DNA of 64,000 nucleotides from Gammaproteobacteria bacterium (lineage in GTDB: Bacteria; Pseudomonadota; Gammaproteobacteria; Pseudomonadales; Pseudomonadaceae): contig CAJCIO010000107.1 of assembly GCA_903970465.1 (NCBI GenBank), forward strand, positions 18,707-82,706, written 5' to 3'. The position numbers and the translations under genes were made by a program. Under the pieces are notes generated by a model, which worked only from the letters and a program-made list of their open reading frames with translations, had not been told where the DNA came from and made no database searches. Of the stretch, positions 8,545 through 17,551 are shown piece after piece; position 1 is the stretch's first letter; each line of letters begins with the position of its first letter.

Positions 8545-10311
8545 ATGACCGATTTACCGGATCCCGTTACGAATCTCGCTCACGCTGGCGCCGACATCAC
8601 CTCCCTGCTCAGCGCTATCAACCGCTCCCAAGCAGTCATCGAATTCGATCTGCAGGGAAATGTCCTGTACGCCAACCAGAATTTCCTCGACTGCATGGGA
8701 TACGAACTCGACGAGATTCGTGGCCGCCACCACCGTTTGTTTTGCATGCCAGATTACGCGACCAGCAAAGAGTACCTGATGTTTTGGGAAAAGCTGGGGA
8801 CGGGCAAATTCGATAGTGGTCAATATCAGCGCCAGGCCAAGGACGGGAGCCAGGTATGGTTGCAGGCTACCTACAACCCGGTCATGGACACCAGCGGCAA
8901 GCCCATCAAGATCGTCAAGTTTGCCAGCGACGTCACCGCGGCGCGCAACCGAAACGCTGAATGGGAAAGCAAGATCGAAGCGATCGAGCGCTCCCAGGCA
9001 CTGATCGAGTTCAGCCCCGACGGTCATGTATTGAATGCCAACAGCAAATTTCTGTCCGCGCTGGGCTATTCCCTCGACGAGGTAGTAGGACAGCACCACA
9101 GAATGTTCTGTGATGCCGAGTACTCCTCCAGCCTTGAATACCGTGAATTCTGGGAACGATTAGGGCGGGGCGAGTACGACTCCAATGAATACAAACGCCT
9201 GGGCAAAGGCGGCCGGGAGGTCTGGATTCAAGCCTCTTACAACCCGATTCTCGATGCTCAGGGCAACACGTACAAGATCGTAAAGTTCGCGACCGATGTC
9301 ACTCAGACCAAGCTCCTCACCATTGAGCACGAAGGCAAGGTCAATGCGATCGACCGCGCGCAGGGCGTGATCGAGTTTGACCTGAGCGGCAATATTATCT
9401 GCGCGAACAGCAACTTTCTTGATTTGCTTGGCTATCGCTCGGAGGAACTGCAAGGTCAGCATCACCGCCTCTTCTGCGACCCGGAATACGTCAAGACCAC
9501 GCCCTACCGTGAATTCTGGAGCTCTTTGAGCAGCGGCCGATTCTTTACCGGACGCTTCAAGCGAATGAGCAAGTATGGCCAGAGCATCTGGATCCAGGCG
9601 ACTTACAACCCGGTGTTCAATGCCGTGGGCGAGCCTTACAAAGTCGTCAAGTTCGCCACCGACATTACTACGCAGGTCGAGCTGGAGGAGGCTATCGAAG
9701 CCAAGACCAAAGCGATGGACGAGTCCGTGACTCGACTGATGGCCGCGATCGCCGAGGTGGTCAAGACCACCGGTGACGCCAATGATCAGGCGCGAGTGAC
9801 TCAAGATGAAGCCCAGCGGGGTTCGCAGACGCTCAATGAAGCGGCGATGGCAATGGACACCATTGCTAAATCGGCTGAGGACATTCAGGAAATCATTGAG
9901 GTGATCAGCAAGATCGCCGGCCAGACCAACATGCTGGCATTCAATGCCGCGATCGAAGCCGCACGCGCAGGTGAGCATGGCCTGGGGTTTTCGGTGGTCG
10001 CCGACGAAGTGCGCAAACTGGCCGAAAAATCGTCTCAAGCCACTACGGAAATCAACAAACTGATTCAAGAGACCGTTCGCCGCATCAATACGGGCAGTGA
10101 CATCTCTCGCAGCGCCGGTAGTGCATTCGAGCGGATCGTCGCCGGAGTTGCGAAAACCAATAGCACCATGAACACCATCAGCGCGGCCACTCAAGAGCAG
10201 CAGCAGCTCGCCGAGCGCGTTTCTGTGCTGATCAGCGAGCTCAACCGCATCAAGCTGACCAATGTAGCAGGGCACGGCCTCAGCGCCGCCAATCAGGGCG
10301 ACGGGAGATGA
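8545..10311 (+). CDS. soluble methyl-accepting chemotaxis protein with three PAS domains
   Basis: A 588-residue chemoreceptor without any membrane segment. Three PAS-PAC units begin at residues 31, 153 and 275, exactly 122 residues apart. Each carries a [VL]-I-E-F core, an A-N-x-[NK]-F-L strand and the G-x-H-H-R-[LM]-F-C motif, and ends V-K-F-A-[ST]-D-[VI]-T. The signalling domain (about 380-560) contains the conserved hairpin tip [18 protein letters not shown]. The PAS type resembles BdlA, the P. aeruginosa biofilm-dispersion receptor, which has two such units. The ligand (redox, oxygen, flavin or heme) cannot be read from sequence. There is no C-terminal CheR-docking pentapeptide. Its stop overlaps the start of the CheW-like gene (ATGA). 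Confidence 0.92.
   Translation: MTDLPDPVTNLAHAGADITSLLSAINRSQAVIEFDLQGNVLYANQNFLDCMGYELDEIRGRHHRLFCMPDYATSKEYLMFWEKLGTGKFDSGQYQRQAKDGSQVWLQATYNPVMDTSGKPIKIVKFASDVTAARNRNAEWESKIEAIERSQALIEFSPDGHVLNANSKFLSALGYSLDEVVGQHHRMFCDAEYSSSLEYREFWERLGRGEYDSNEYKRLGKGGREVWIQASYNPILDAQGNTYKIVKFATDVTQTKLLTIEHEGKVNAIDRAQGVIEFDLSGNIICANSNFLDLLGYRSEELQGQHHRLFCDPEYVKTTPYREFWSSLSSGRFFTGRFKRMSKYGQSIWIQATYNPVFNAVGEPYKVVKFATDITTQVELEEAIEAKTKAMDESVTRLMAAIAEVVKTTGDANDQARVTQDEAQRGSQTLNEAAMAMDTIAKSAEDIQEIIEVISKIAGQTNMLAFNAAIEAARAGEHGLGFSVVADEVRKLAEKSSQATTEINKLIQETVRRINTGSDISRSAGSAFERIVAGVAKTNSTMNTISAATQEQQQLAERVSVLISELNRIKLTNVAGHGLSAANQGDGR
8635..9732 (+). repeat. three in-frame 366-bp PAS-coding repeats
   Basis: Units start at 8635, 9001 and 9367, with an exact 366-base period and matching protein motifs in the same positions of each unit. 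The constant period implies tandem duplication within one gene. The DNA copies have diverged clearly while the protein pattern is retained. Confidence 0.85.
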
Positions 10312-11807
10312 GTGTCTCTTTGCCTTTCGGCGTCCTCAGGGTCAAAGGGCTGGAATTTGCCGTCGATGCACGGGCGTTGGAGCAGGTCATCAATTGGCCG
10401 ACCGCGCTGCAGCCGCATCCGTCGCAAGGTGGGGCACTGCTGGGTATGTTCAGCCTCAGGGGCAAGGCATTGCCGTTGATTGATCTGCGGCCATTGCTCG
10501 GTTACTGCGATGTCGCAGAACGCGAACCTACGGAAATGGTGGCCATCATCAATCACCAGAACCGACGCATTGGCATAGCGGTCAGCGGAGTCAGTGACGT
10601 CATGAAGCTCGAATCGCGAAGCCTGTGTCATCTGGAGGGGTTGGCCACTGCGGTTGCCCTGCTACCGGAGCTCGCGCTTGTTGCTGGGGAGCGAATGATC
10701 TATCTGCTGGACCTCGATGCACTGTTCAGCGCGCCGCAAGTGCTCACTGCGCGCTCGAGGGACACCCAGCAGAACGCTCTGGTCAACGAACAGGGCCATG
10801 TACTGCACCACCTGCTGGTGCTCGAGTGCAACGGTAGACGCTACGCAGTGGACGCCCGGGCAATTACTGAATTGGTCGATAAGCCTGAGGTCGCCCCAAA
10901 CAAATTCGGCATCGATTATTGCGTGGGCGTTACCAACCGGCGCGGTGTTGATGTGCCTGTCATGAACATGGACCGAGTACTGGGCATGGAGCCACCGGCG
11001 GTCGCGGGTCCCCTGGATCAGTTGCTGGTGTTGACGTCGCGGGAGGGCTATCGCATCGGCCTGGGCTATGACCGCATGGTGTCGATCGTTCGCAAGCGGG
11101 CCAGCGAGATTCTGCCCTTGCCGACCTACGGGCTGCGTATGCCGGATTTATTTGCGGGTGTCATCGGCACCGAAAACGGTGATCAAGCCTTGCTGCTTGA
11201 GCACGAGGCGCTGCTGGAGCGGCCCGAAACGCTTAACTTCGGCAGGATCTATCAGACTCAGGTGCCGGGGAACGATAGCGATAGTCGCAAAGGCACATTG
11301 AATCAGACCTGTCTGGTGTTTCATGCACCGGTACAATTCGTGGTACCGCTGGATCAGGTGTCGGAAATTCTCGACAAACCGGAGCGTTTTGTCAGTTTCC
11401 CTCAGCCTGAATCGCATTTGCTGGGTACCTTCAACCTGCGCGGCGAACAGATCCCGCTGGTATGCCTGAGCAGTCTGGTGCAGGGAAGTCCGGAGCCCGA
11501 CAAGGGTGGCATGCGCGTCCTGGTGGTGAAAGGCGACGTCAGCAATTTCGGGCTAGTCGTTACCAGCACCGACTCCATAGAAACCTTTACCCATCCGGCG
11601 TCCGAACACCCACCCGGTTGGGAAAGCAACATGAATGACGGCGCATCGGCCAATGGCAGGGTACGCAGCTTGGTCAGCATAGGTAAAGGGGATCAGAATC
11701 ATTGGATGACGCTGATCGATCTGCGCAACGTGGTCAGGGCCTTTGAAAGGCGCGGGCCTTCAACAGGCCAGGTAGCGGACCAGCCTTTGCTCGACATGCG
11801 GCGTTAA
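10308..11807 (+). CDS. triple-CheW-domain chemotaxis coupling protein
   Basis: A 499-residue protein made of three CheW-like modules at about 5-140, 165-310 and 325-490. Each shows the CheW pattern: a short strand plus F/Y-A/V-V-[DP], an I-x-[ED]-[LI]-[VL]-[DN]-[KW]-P helix, then G-x-[FT]-[NS]-[LR]-R-G-x-x-[IVL]-P-[LV]. CheW links receptors to the CheA kinase; ordinary CheW has one domain of about 150 residues. There is no receiver domain and no kinase domain, so this is neither CheV nor CheA. The 4-base overlap with the receptor gene suggests the two are made together, with this protein acting as a multivalent adaptor. The module boundaries are my estimate. Confidence 0.85.
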   Translation: MSVSLPFGVLRVKGLEFAVDARALEQVINWPTALQPHPSQGGALLGMFSLRGKALPLIDLRPLLGYCDVAEREPTEMVAIINHQNRRIGIAVSGVSDVMKLESRSLCHLEGLATAVALLPELALVAGERMIYLLDLDALFSAPQVLTARSRDTQQNALVNEQGHVLHHLLVLECNGRRYAVDARAITELVDKPEVAPNKFGIDYCVGVTNRRGVDVPVMNMDRVLGMEPPAVAGPLDQLLVLTSREGYRIGLGYDRMVSIVRKRASEILPLPTYGLRMPDLFAGVIGTENGDQALLLEHEALLERPETLNFGRIYQTQVPGNDSDSRKGTLNQTCLVFHAPVQFVVPLDQVSEILDKPERFVSFPQPESHLLGTFNLRGEQIPLVCLSSLVQGSPEPDKGGMRVLVVKGDVSNFGLVVTSTDSIETFTHPASEHPPGWESNMNDGASANGRVRSLVSIGKGDQNHWMTLIDLRNVVRAFERRGPSTGQVADQPLLDMRR

Positions 11808-11827
11808 CGTCCCGGCCGCCAGCCCCC

Positions 11828-12757
11828 TCAACCGACGATAAGACGCCGCAGGCCTTCGGTCAGCGGGGTGATCGCCGGCAGTTCGAAACGTTCGAGCAGG
11901 CGCGCATTGTTCGCCCGCGAATGCTTGATATCCCCAGACCGCGCCGGGCCGTAGGTCACTGGCGGCAACTCGCCAACTACCGTGCCCAGGGCTTCGAGCA
12001 GCTGATTCAAGCTGGTCACGCCGTTCAGACCGACGTTGATCGCGCCCTCGTCCACCGACGGTTTTTCGAGCGCTTGCACCAGCAGCACCACCAGATCTTC
12101 CACGTAGAAAAAATCTCGAGTCTGCTCGCCGTCGCCGAACAGGCTGATCGGCACTCCTTGCTGGGCGCGCTCGGTGAAGATGCTGATGACCCCCGAATAG
12201 GGTGAGGATGGGTCCTGGCGCGGGCCGTAGATATTGAAGAAGCGAAAGATCACCGGCTCCAGCGCGTGCTGGCGGCGGTAGAAATCGAAGTAGTACTCGC
12301 TGGCGAGCTTGTCCGAAGCGTAGGGCGTCAACGGCGCCTTGGGCGTGTCTTCGTCGATCGCTTCGCCTTCGCCATTGTTGCCGTACACCGCGGCGCTGGA
12401 GGCAAACACCACCCGGCGGATAGCATGCTCGCGCATGGCTTCGCAGACGTTCAGGCTGCCGATGAAATTGCTCTGATGAGTGCTCACCGGGTCGTCCACC
12501 GAAGCCTGCACCGAGGCAACTGCGGCCAGATGCACCACGGCCTGACAGCCCGCAGCTGCGCGAGAGACCAGCGCGGCGTCGGCAACACTGCCGACCACCA
12601 GCTCGACCCTGGGGTTGTCCAGCGGCAGGTTGCTGCGCTTGCCGAACGACAGGTCATCGAGAATCCGCACCGCGTAGCCCTTGGCCAACAGCGCGTCCAC
12701 CAGATGGGAACCAATGAAACCGGCGCCGCCGGTGATCAGGACAGGTGCATCAACCAT
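11828..12757 (-). CDS. NAD-dependent epimerase/dehydratase (nucleotide-sugar type)
   Basis: A 309-residue extended short-chain dehydrogenase. It has the Rossmann motif G-G-A-G-F-I-G at about 9-15, the catalytic Y-A-S-D-K (YxxxK) and R-F-F-N-I-Y-G-P-R-Q-D, the sugar-nucleotide binding segment of UDP-glucose 4-epimerase-like and dTDP-glucose dehydratase-like enzymes. The ATG at 12757 is chosen because it places the Rossmann strand directly at the N-terminus; upstream in-frame codons show no homology. It overlaps the end of the preceding reductase-like gene by 8 bases. The substrate is not decidable. In P. aeruginosa the orthologue (PA4068) follows oprG directly. Confidence 0.9.
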   Translation of the reverse strand: MVDAPVLITGGAGFIGSHLVDALLAKGYAVRILDDLSFGKRSNLPLDNPRVELVVGSVADAALVSRAAAGCQAVVHLAAVASVQASVDDPVSTHQSNFIGSLNVCEAMREHAIRRVVFASSAAVYGNNGEGEAIDEDTPKAPLTPYASDKLASEYYFDFYRRQHALEPVIFRFFNIYGPRQDPSSPYSGVISIFTERAQQGVPISLFGDGEQTRDFFYVEDLVVLLVQALEKPSVDEGAINVGLNGVTSLNQLLEALGTVVGELPPVTYGPARSGDIKHSRANNARLLERFELPAITPLTEGLRRLIVG

Positions 12758-13634
12758 GACGATAATATCGATCCAGTAGGCTCGGGAGCCCGGCCCGCCA
12801 GGCGCGTGGCTTGATCCCGAAAGTGTGAAGAATTTTCTTGCAGGCCAGTACCGCGTGCTGCGGCTCTTCGGCGGCATCAGGTCGCGCAGCATGGGCCTGG
12901 GCGGTCGGTGACTCGACAGCCAGCGAGTGCAGATGGGCGGCTTCCGTGAGAATCGCCTGGCCCAGCGCCAGCGGCGTAGTTGCCTCGTTGCCTGCGTAGT
13001 GGTACGTGCCCCACAGCGGCGCCTCGCAGTCGAGCTGCTTGAGCACCGAAATGATCACCCGTGCGGCGTCGTCCACCGGCGTCGGATTACCGCGACGATC
13101 ATCGGCCAGCATCAGTTCCTGAGGCTGCTCGGCACTGCTCAGGAAACGCCCCAGCACGCCGTCGATACTGTCATCGAGCAGCCAGCCGAAACGCAGCAGC
13201 ACGTGCTGCGGGCAAGCCGCGCGCACGCTTTGTTCCATGCGCCACAGTGCCTGGCCACGCAGGCCCAGGGGTACCGGATCATCTTTTTCGCTGTAGGCGG
13301 TGGCCCGCGAGCCGTCGAAGACCCGGTAGCTGGAAGGCTGCAGCAGCACGATCTGGTGGTGCTGGCACAGCTCGGCCAGGCGCTCGACCGAGCGCTCCTG
13401 CGAGGTCAGGCGCGCGTCGCTGACGCTTTCGGCCTGGAACCAGTCGAAGTAGTAGGCCAGGTTGATCAACGCATCGGGGCGGGTGTCGTCGAGCAGTTGG
13501 GTCAGGCTCGCCACATCCCAACCATCTTGCGGGGGGCGCGGGGCGAGGAAGCCGATGTCCTCTTCCGCTCCGAGGCGAATCAGCGCTTGCCCCAGGGCAT
13601 TCCCACCGCCCAACAGCATAAGGCGCATTCGCAT
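12750..13634 (-). CDS. RmlD-like sugar-nucleotide reductase family protein
   Basis: A 294-residue NAD(P)-binding protein. The N-terminal G-G-G-N-A-L-G-Q, the segment D-A-L-I-N-L-A-Y-Y-F-D-W and the following helices resemble dTDP-4-dehydrorhamnose reductase (RmlD). The expected YxxxK is not clear: Y-R-V-F-D-G-S and Y-S-E-K-D occur near residues 113-135. It may therefore bind a sugar nucleotide without the standard reduction. Starts at 13634 and 13628 (M-R-M-R-L-M) are both possible and differ by two residues. The gene overlaps the epimerase by 8 bases, so the two form one unit, plausibly modifying a surface sugar. Confidence 0.8.
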   Translation of the reverse strand: MRMRLMLLGGGNALGQALIRLGAEEDIGFLAPRPPQDGWDVASLTQLLDDTRPDALINLAYYFDWFQAESVSDARLTSQERSVERLAELCQHHQIVLLQPSSYRVFDGSRATAYSEKDDPVPLGLRGQALWRMEQSVRAACPQHVLLRFGWLLDDSIDGVLGRFLSSAEQPQELMLADDRRGNPTPVDDAARVIISVLKQLDCEAPLWGTYHYAGNEATTPLALGQAILTEAAHLHSLAVESPTAQAHAARPDAAEEPQHAVLACKKILHTFGIKPRAWRAGLPSLLDRYYRHG

Positions 13635-13879
13635 AGAGTCAGCAGGTCCAGTGTGGTTGAGACCGTGCAGCACGGTCTGTTGACAATGATGGCTCAGGGT
13701 GCCCGACAGACCAGGGCACGCGTGAGGCAGAAGGCGGATATTATTGCATTTTGCAGGTTTGTGCTGAACCGATAGCCAATAAACTCCGTTTGACCCCGTA
13801 AACTCGGGGCCCACCCGTCACACAACTGCAATACACCCGTCCTTTTACTGCCATATCCCCACGCCACAATCGGCGCCAA

Positions 13880-13893
13880 TGAGATCGATCTCA
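13880..13893. promoter_or_regulatory. LacI-family operator (perfect 14-bp palindrome)
   Basis: TGAGATCGATCTCA is a perfect palindrome with the central CG step typical of LacI/GalR-family operators. It lies 11 bases before the ATG of the LacI-family gene, where bound repressor would block its own operon. No second copy was seen in the intergenic region. Confidence 0.7.
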
Positions 13894-13904
13894 AACAGGC
13901 GCCC

Positions 13905-14924
13905 ATGACCGATTTGAAAGATGTTGCCCAACTGGCCGGCGTTTCCCGCGCCACCGCCGCTCGGGCGTTTGCCACACCGGATGTCGTCCGCGAGGCGACC
14001 CGTGAACAGGTATTCGCCGCCGCGCGGACACTGAATTTTCGCCCCAATCGGCTGGGTCGCCAATTCCGCCTGCAAGCTACGCACCTGATCGGTGTGGTGG
14101 TGCCCAACCTGCTCAACCCGGTGTTTGCAGAGCAGTTTCAGGCCATGGAACGGGTCGCCCGTCGGCACGGCTACAACCTGCTGCTCGCCACCACCGACTA
14201 CGACAGTGCCCGCGAGGCCGAAGTGGTCGAGGATCTGCTGCGCCAACGCGTCGATGGCCTGGTACTCACGGTCACCGATGCCCAGGACAATCCGTTGCTC
14301 GATGCCCTCAGCCGCGAAGCCACGCCGTTCGTGCTCGCCTATCACCAACCGAGCCGCGCCGACTTCAGCGCCGTGTCGGTGGACAACCGCGCTGGCATGC
14401 AACTGGCCACCGAGCACCTGCTGCAACTGGGACACACTCATATCGGCATGGTCGCCGGCCCGGCGCTGCAGTCGGACCGCGCTCGCCTGCGTTATCAGGG
14501 TTATTGCGACGCGCTGCAAGCCCGCGACCTCAAGCCGATGCCGGTACTGGAAATGCCCGCCCATACCCGCGCCGACCTCAGCGTGCTGGCGCCCTGGTTG
14601 CGCGGCCCCGACGCGCCGACGGCACTGGTGTGCTCCAACGATCTCCTGGCCATCAGCGTCATCGCCGAACTGCGTCGCGGCGGCCGTCAGGTACCTCGGC
14701 ACCTGTCGGTGATCGGTTTCGACGGCATCGCCCTCGGCACCCAGATCCATCCTTCACTGTGTTCCGTGGTGCAACCCATTGAAGCCCTGGCCCAGGCCGT
14801 AATCGACCAGCTGCTCGCCCTGATCGGCGGCGGCGCCCCTGCCTCTATTTGCTTGCCCTGCCATATCCGCCCCGGCGACAGCATCGCCCTCACCTGGAGC
14901 ATCCCTCATGAAAAGGTCCGCTAG
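13905..14924 (+). CDS. LacI-family transcriptional repressor
   Basis: A 339-residue regulator. The N-terminal helix-turn-helix and hinge (MTDLKDVAQLAGVSRATAARAF ... F-R-P-N-R-L-G-R) is of LacI type, with Ala-Ala-Arg at the usual S/A-x-V-S recognition region. A periplasmic-binding-protein fold follows for the effector (I-G-V-V-V-P-N-L-L-N-P-V-F near residue 62, V-I-G-F-D-G-I-A near 264). The gene overlaps the downstream binding-protein gene by 17 bases, so repressor and transporter share one transcript, with probable autoregulation through the palindrome at 13880-13893. The effector is presumably the transported substrate or its hydrolysis product. Confidence 0.93.
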   Translation: MTDLKDVAQLAGVSRATAARAFATPDVVREATREQVFAAARTLNFRPNRLGRQFRLQATHLIGVVVPNLLNPVFAEQFQAMERVARRHGYNLLLATTDYDSAREAEVVEDLLRQRVDGLVLTVTDAQDNPLLDALSREATPFVLAYHQPSRADFSAVSVDNRAGMQLATEHLLQLGHTHIGMVAGPALQSDRARLRYQGYCDALQARDLKPMPVLEMPAHTRADLSVLAPWLRGPDAPTALVCSNDLLAISVIAELRRGGRQVPRHLSVIGFDGIALGTQIHPSLCSVVQPIEALAQAVIDQLLALIGGGAPASICLPCHIRPGDSIALTWSIPHEKVR

Positions 14925-15912
14925 TACCCTGGCCGCCGTGCTGTTGCTGGGCATCGCCCGCCTCGCCCCGGCCGCTGAAACCGCCATCTGTTACAACTGC
15001 CCGCCCGAGTGGGCCGATTGGGGCACCCAGTTGCAGGCGATCGCCGCCGACACGGGTGTGCACGTGCCGCTGGACAACAAGAACTCCGGCCAGGCGCTCG
15101 CACAACTGGTAGCCGAACAGGCCGCGCCAGTGGACGACGTGGTCTATTACGGCGTGACCTTCGGCCTGCAGGCGCAGAAAGCCGGGGTGCTCGACACCTA
15201 CAAGCCCAAGGGCTGGGATGACATTCCTGCAGGCCTCAAAGACCCGCAGGGCCACTGGTTCGCGATCCATTCCGGCACCCTCGGCTTCATGGTCAATGTC
15301 GATGCCTTGGGCGGCAAGCCAGTACCGAAAAGCTGGGCCGATCTACTCAAGCCGGAATACCAGGGCATGGTTGGCTACCTCGATCCGTCCAGTGCCTTTG
15401 TCGGCTACGTAACCGCAGTGGCTATCAACCGCGCCATGGGCGGCACCCTCGACAACTTCGAGCCGGCCTTGGACTACTTCCGCAAGCTGGCGAAAAACTC
15501 GCCGATCGTGCCTAAACAGACCGCCTATGCGCGCGTGCTGTCGGGCGAATTGCCGATTCTCGTGGACTACGACTTCAACGCCTACCGCGCTCGTTACAAG
15601 GACAAGGCCAATGTGGCGTTCGTGATTCCTAGCGAAGGCACGGTGTCAGTGCCTTACGTGATGAGCCTGGCCAAGAATGCGCCGCACCGCGCCAATGCCG
15701 AAAAGGTCCTCGACTACGTGCTCTCGGACAAGGGCCAGGCGCTGTGGGCCAATGCCTATCTGCGCCCGGTGCGCCCGGTGCAGATGCCCGATGAGGTCGC
15801 CAAGCGTTTCTTGCCTGAGGCAGATTATGCCCGCGCCGGTACCGTGGATTACGGGCAGATGGCAGCCGCGCAGGAAGCCTTCAGCGCGCAGTACCTGCGT
15901 GAGGTCAAATGA
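14908..15912 (+). CDS. ABC transporter periplasmic substrate-binding protein (iron/organophosphonate-like SBP family)
   Basis: A 334-residue exported protein with a signal peptide (MKRSASTLAAVLLLGIARLAPA, cut before A-E-T). The mature part is a type II two-lobed binding fold of the family shared by iron, polyamine and 2-aminoethylphosphonate binding proteins. It has W-F-A-I-H-S-G-T-L-G-F-M-V-N near 112-125, K-P-V-P-K-S-W-A-D-L-L-K-P-E-Y-Q-G near 132-148 and L-V-D-Y-D-F-N-A-Y. The start overlaps the repressor gene by 17 bases. The ligand cannot be read, but the phosphodiesterase at the end of the operon points to a phosphate ester. Confidence 0.9.
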   Translation: MKRSASTLAAVLLLGIARLAPAAETAICYNCPPEWADWGTQLQAIAADTGVHVPLDNKNSGQALAQLVAEQAAPVDDVVYYGVTFGLQAQKAGVLDTYKPKGWDDIPAGLKDPQGHWFAIHSGTLGFMVNVDALGGKPVPKSWADLLKPEYQGMVGYLDPSSAFVGYVTAVAINRAMGGTLDNFEPALDYFRKLAKNSPIVPKQTAYARVLSGELPILVDYDFNAYRARYKDKANVAFVIPSEGTVSVPYVMSLAKNAPHRANAEKVLDYVLSDKGQALWANAYLRPVRPVQMPDEVAKRFLPEADYARAGTVDYGQMAAAQEAFSAQYLREVK

Positions 15913-16757
15913 TGAGCGCGCAAGCTCTGCCGGTTGTGATGACGAGGCGACCGTGGCGCTTGCCGGCACCGGCGACCTTGGCGCTGGTGCCCGCACTGGC
16001 AGTATTGAGCGCGTTCTGGCTGCTGCCGCTGGTGCACTTGATTACCCTCGGCCTGCAACGTCGCGACGGCCATGACACGGCTTACTGGCAGGTGCTGAGC
16101 AGCGCGCAATACCTGAGCAGCCTGGCGCAGACCTGCGCGCTGGCTATCGCGGTCACCGCCGTGGCGCTGTTGATCGGCGCAGTGGTGGGGTGCTTTCTGG
16201 CTCGCCAGCGCTTCTTCGGGCGCTCGGCCCTGGTGGCGTTGCTGACCTTTCCGCTGGCCTTCCCCGGTGTAGTGGTGGGGTTTCTGGTGATTCTGCTGGG
16301 CGGCCGCCAAGGTCTGGCTGCCAGCCTGTTCGGTCAGTACTGGGTGTTCGCTTATTCACTGATCGGGCTGTTCATCGGCTATCTGTATTTCTCCATTCCG
16401 CGGGTCATCCTGACCGTCATGGCCGCCTGCGAAACCCTCGACAGCAGCCTTGAGGAGGCCGCCCGCTCGCTGGGCGCCAAACCTTGGCGGGTGGTGCTGG
16501 ATGTGATCGTGCCGGGGCTGGCGCCCGCGCTGGTGTCCTGCGGGGCCATCTGCTTTGCCACCGCCATGGGCGCTTTCGGCACGGCGTTTACGCTGGGCAC
16601 GCAGCTGAACGTCACCCCGGTGGCGATCTACAACACCTTCACCAATTACGCCAACTTCGCCATGGCGGCGGCCTTGTCGGTCGTGCTCGGCGCGATCACC
16701 TGGATCGCCCTGCTACTGGCCCGGCGCTTGATTCGCCAAACGGGAGCCAATCTATGA
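15909..16757 (+). CDS. ABC transporter permease, first subunit
   Basis: A 282-residue inner-membrane protein with about six transmembrane segments and the permease EAA loop E-E-A-A-R-S-L-G-A-K-P-W-R near residues 182-194, which contacts the ATPase. The start ATGATG overlaps the stop of the binding-protein gene; 15909 and 15912 are both possible starts. The binding-protein-dependent transport type is the same as in FbpB/PotB-like systems. It overlaps the second permease by 4 bases (ATGA). Confidence 0.92.
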   Translation: MMSAQALPVVMTRRPWRLPAPATLALVPALAVLSAFWLLPLVHLITLGLQRRDGHDTAYWQVLSSAQYLSSLAQTCALAIAVTAVALLIGAVVGCFLARQRFFGRSALVALLTFPLAFPGVVVGFLVILLGGRQGLAASLFGQYWVFAYSLIGLFIGYLYFSIPRVILTVMAACETLDSSLEEAARSLGAKPWRVVLDVIVPGLAPALVSCGAICFATAMGAFGTAFTLGTQLNVTPVAIYNTFTNYANFAMAAALSVVLGAITWIALLLARRLIRQTGANL

Positions 16758-17551
16758 AACGTGGCGTGTGGTTCTATAGCCAGCTGACATTCGTGGTGCT
16801 GGTGTGCGGGTTCATGTTGGTGCCGGTGCTGATGTCCCTGATGGCCGGGGTGACGCGCAATTACTTCCAAGGCGTGGTCGCCAGCGGCCTGACCCTGGAT
16901 TGGCTGGCGCAGGTGTGGAGCGCCTATGCCGATACGGTCTGGCTGTCGCTGCAACTGGCCGTGACCTGCGCCCTCTGCGTGGTGGTGATCGGGGTGCCGG
17001 CGGCCTACGCCTTGGTGCGCATGAACAACCGCTACAGCCGCGCCTTCGAGGAACTGATGGTGCTGCCCGTGGCCATGCCAGGGCTGGCCAGTGCGCTGGC
17101 GTTGTTGCTCACTTATGGCCAGTACGGTGCCTTTCGCGGCAGTTGGCTGTTTATTCTGGTGGGTCATGTGATCTTCACCCTGCCGTTTCTGGTGCGCCCG
17201 GTGATGGCGGTGATGCAGCGTCAGCAACTGCCCTTTCTCGAAGAGGCCGCCGCGAGCCTCGGTGCCGGGCCGCTGGAGCGCTTTTTCACCATCGTGGTGC
17301 CCAACTGCCGCACCGGCATCCTCGCCGGCGTATTGATGGTCGTCACCCTGTCGCTGGGCGAATTCAACCTGACCTGGATGCTCCATACCCCGCTGACCAA
17401 GACCCTGCCCGTAGGCCTCGCCGACAGCTACGCCTCGGCGCGCCTCGAAGTCGCCAGCGCCTACACCCTGATTTTCCTGTTGCTGATCGTGCCGCTGCTC
17501 ATTGCCCTGCAAGCCGTCAGTAACCACCTTGCCCGTGGAGACCGTCGATGA
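16754..17551 (+). CDS. ABC transporter permease, second subunit
   Basis: A 265-residue inner-membrane permease with about six segments. Its EAA loop E-E-A-A-A-S-L-G-A-G-P-L-E is near 165-177, and a L-A-S-A-L-A-L-L-L-T-Y helix lies before it. The ATG at 16754 overlaps the stop of the first permease (ATGA); it is preferred over upstream in-frame codons, which would sit inside that gene. The stop overlaps the ATPase start by 4 bases. Confidence 0.92.
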   Translation: MKRGVWFYSQLTFVVLVCGFMLVPVLMSLMAGVTRNYFQGVVASGLTLDWLAQVWSAYADTVWLSLQLAVTCALCVVVIGVPAAYALVRMNNRYSRAFEELMVLPVAMPGLASALALLLTYGQYGAFRGSWLFILVGHVIFTLPFLVRPVMAVMQRQQLPFLEEAAASLGAGPLERFFTIVVPNCRTGILAGVLMVVTLSLGEFNLTWMLHTPLTKTLPVGLADSYASARLEVASAYTLIFLLLIVPLLIALQAVSNHLARGDRR

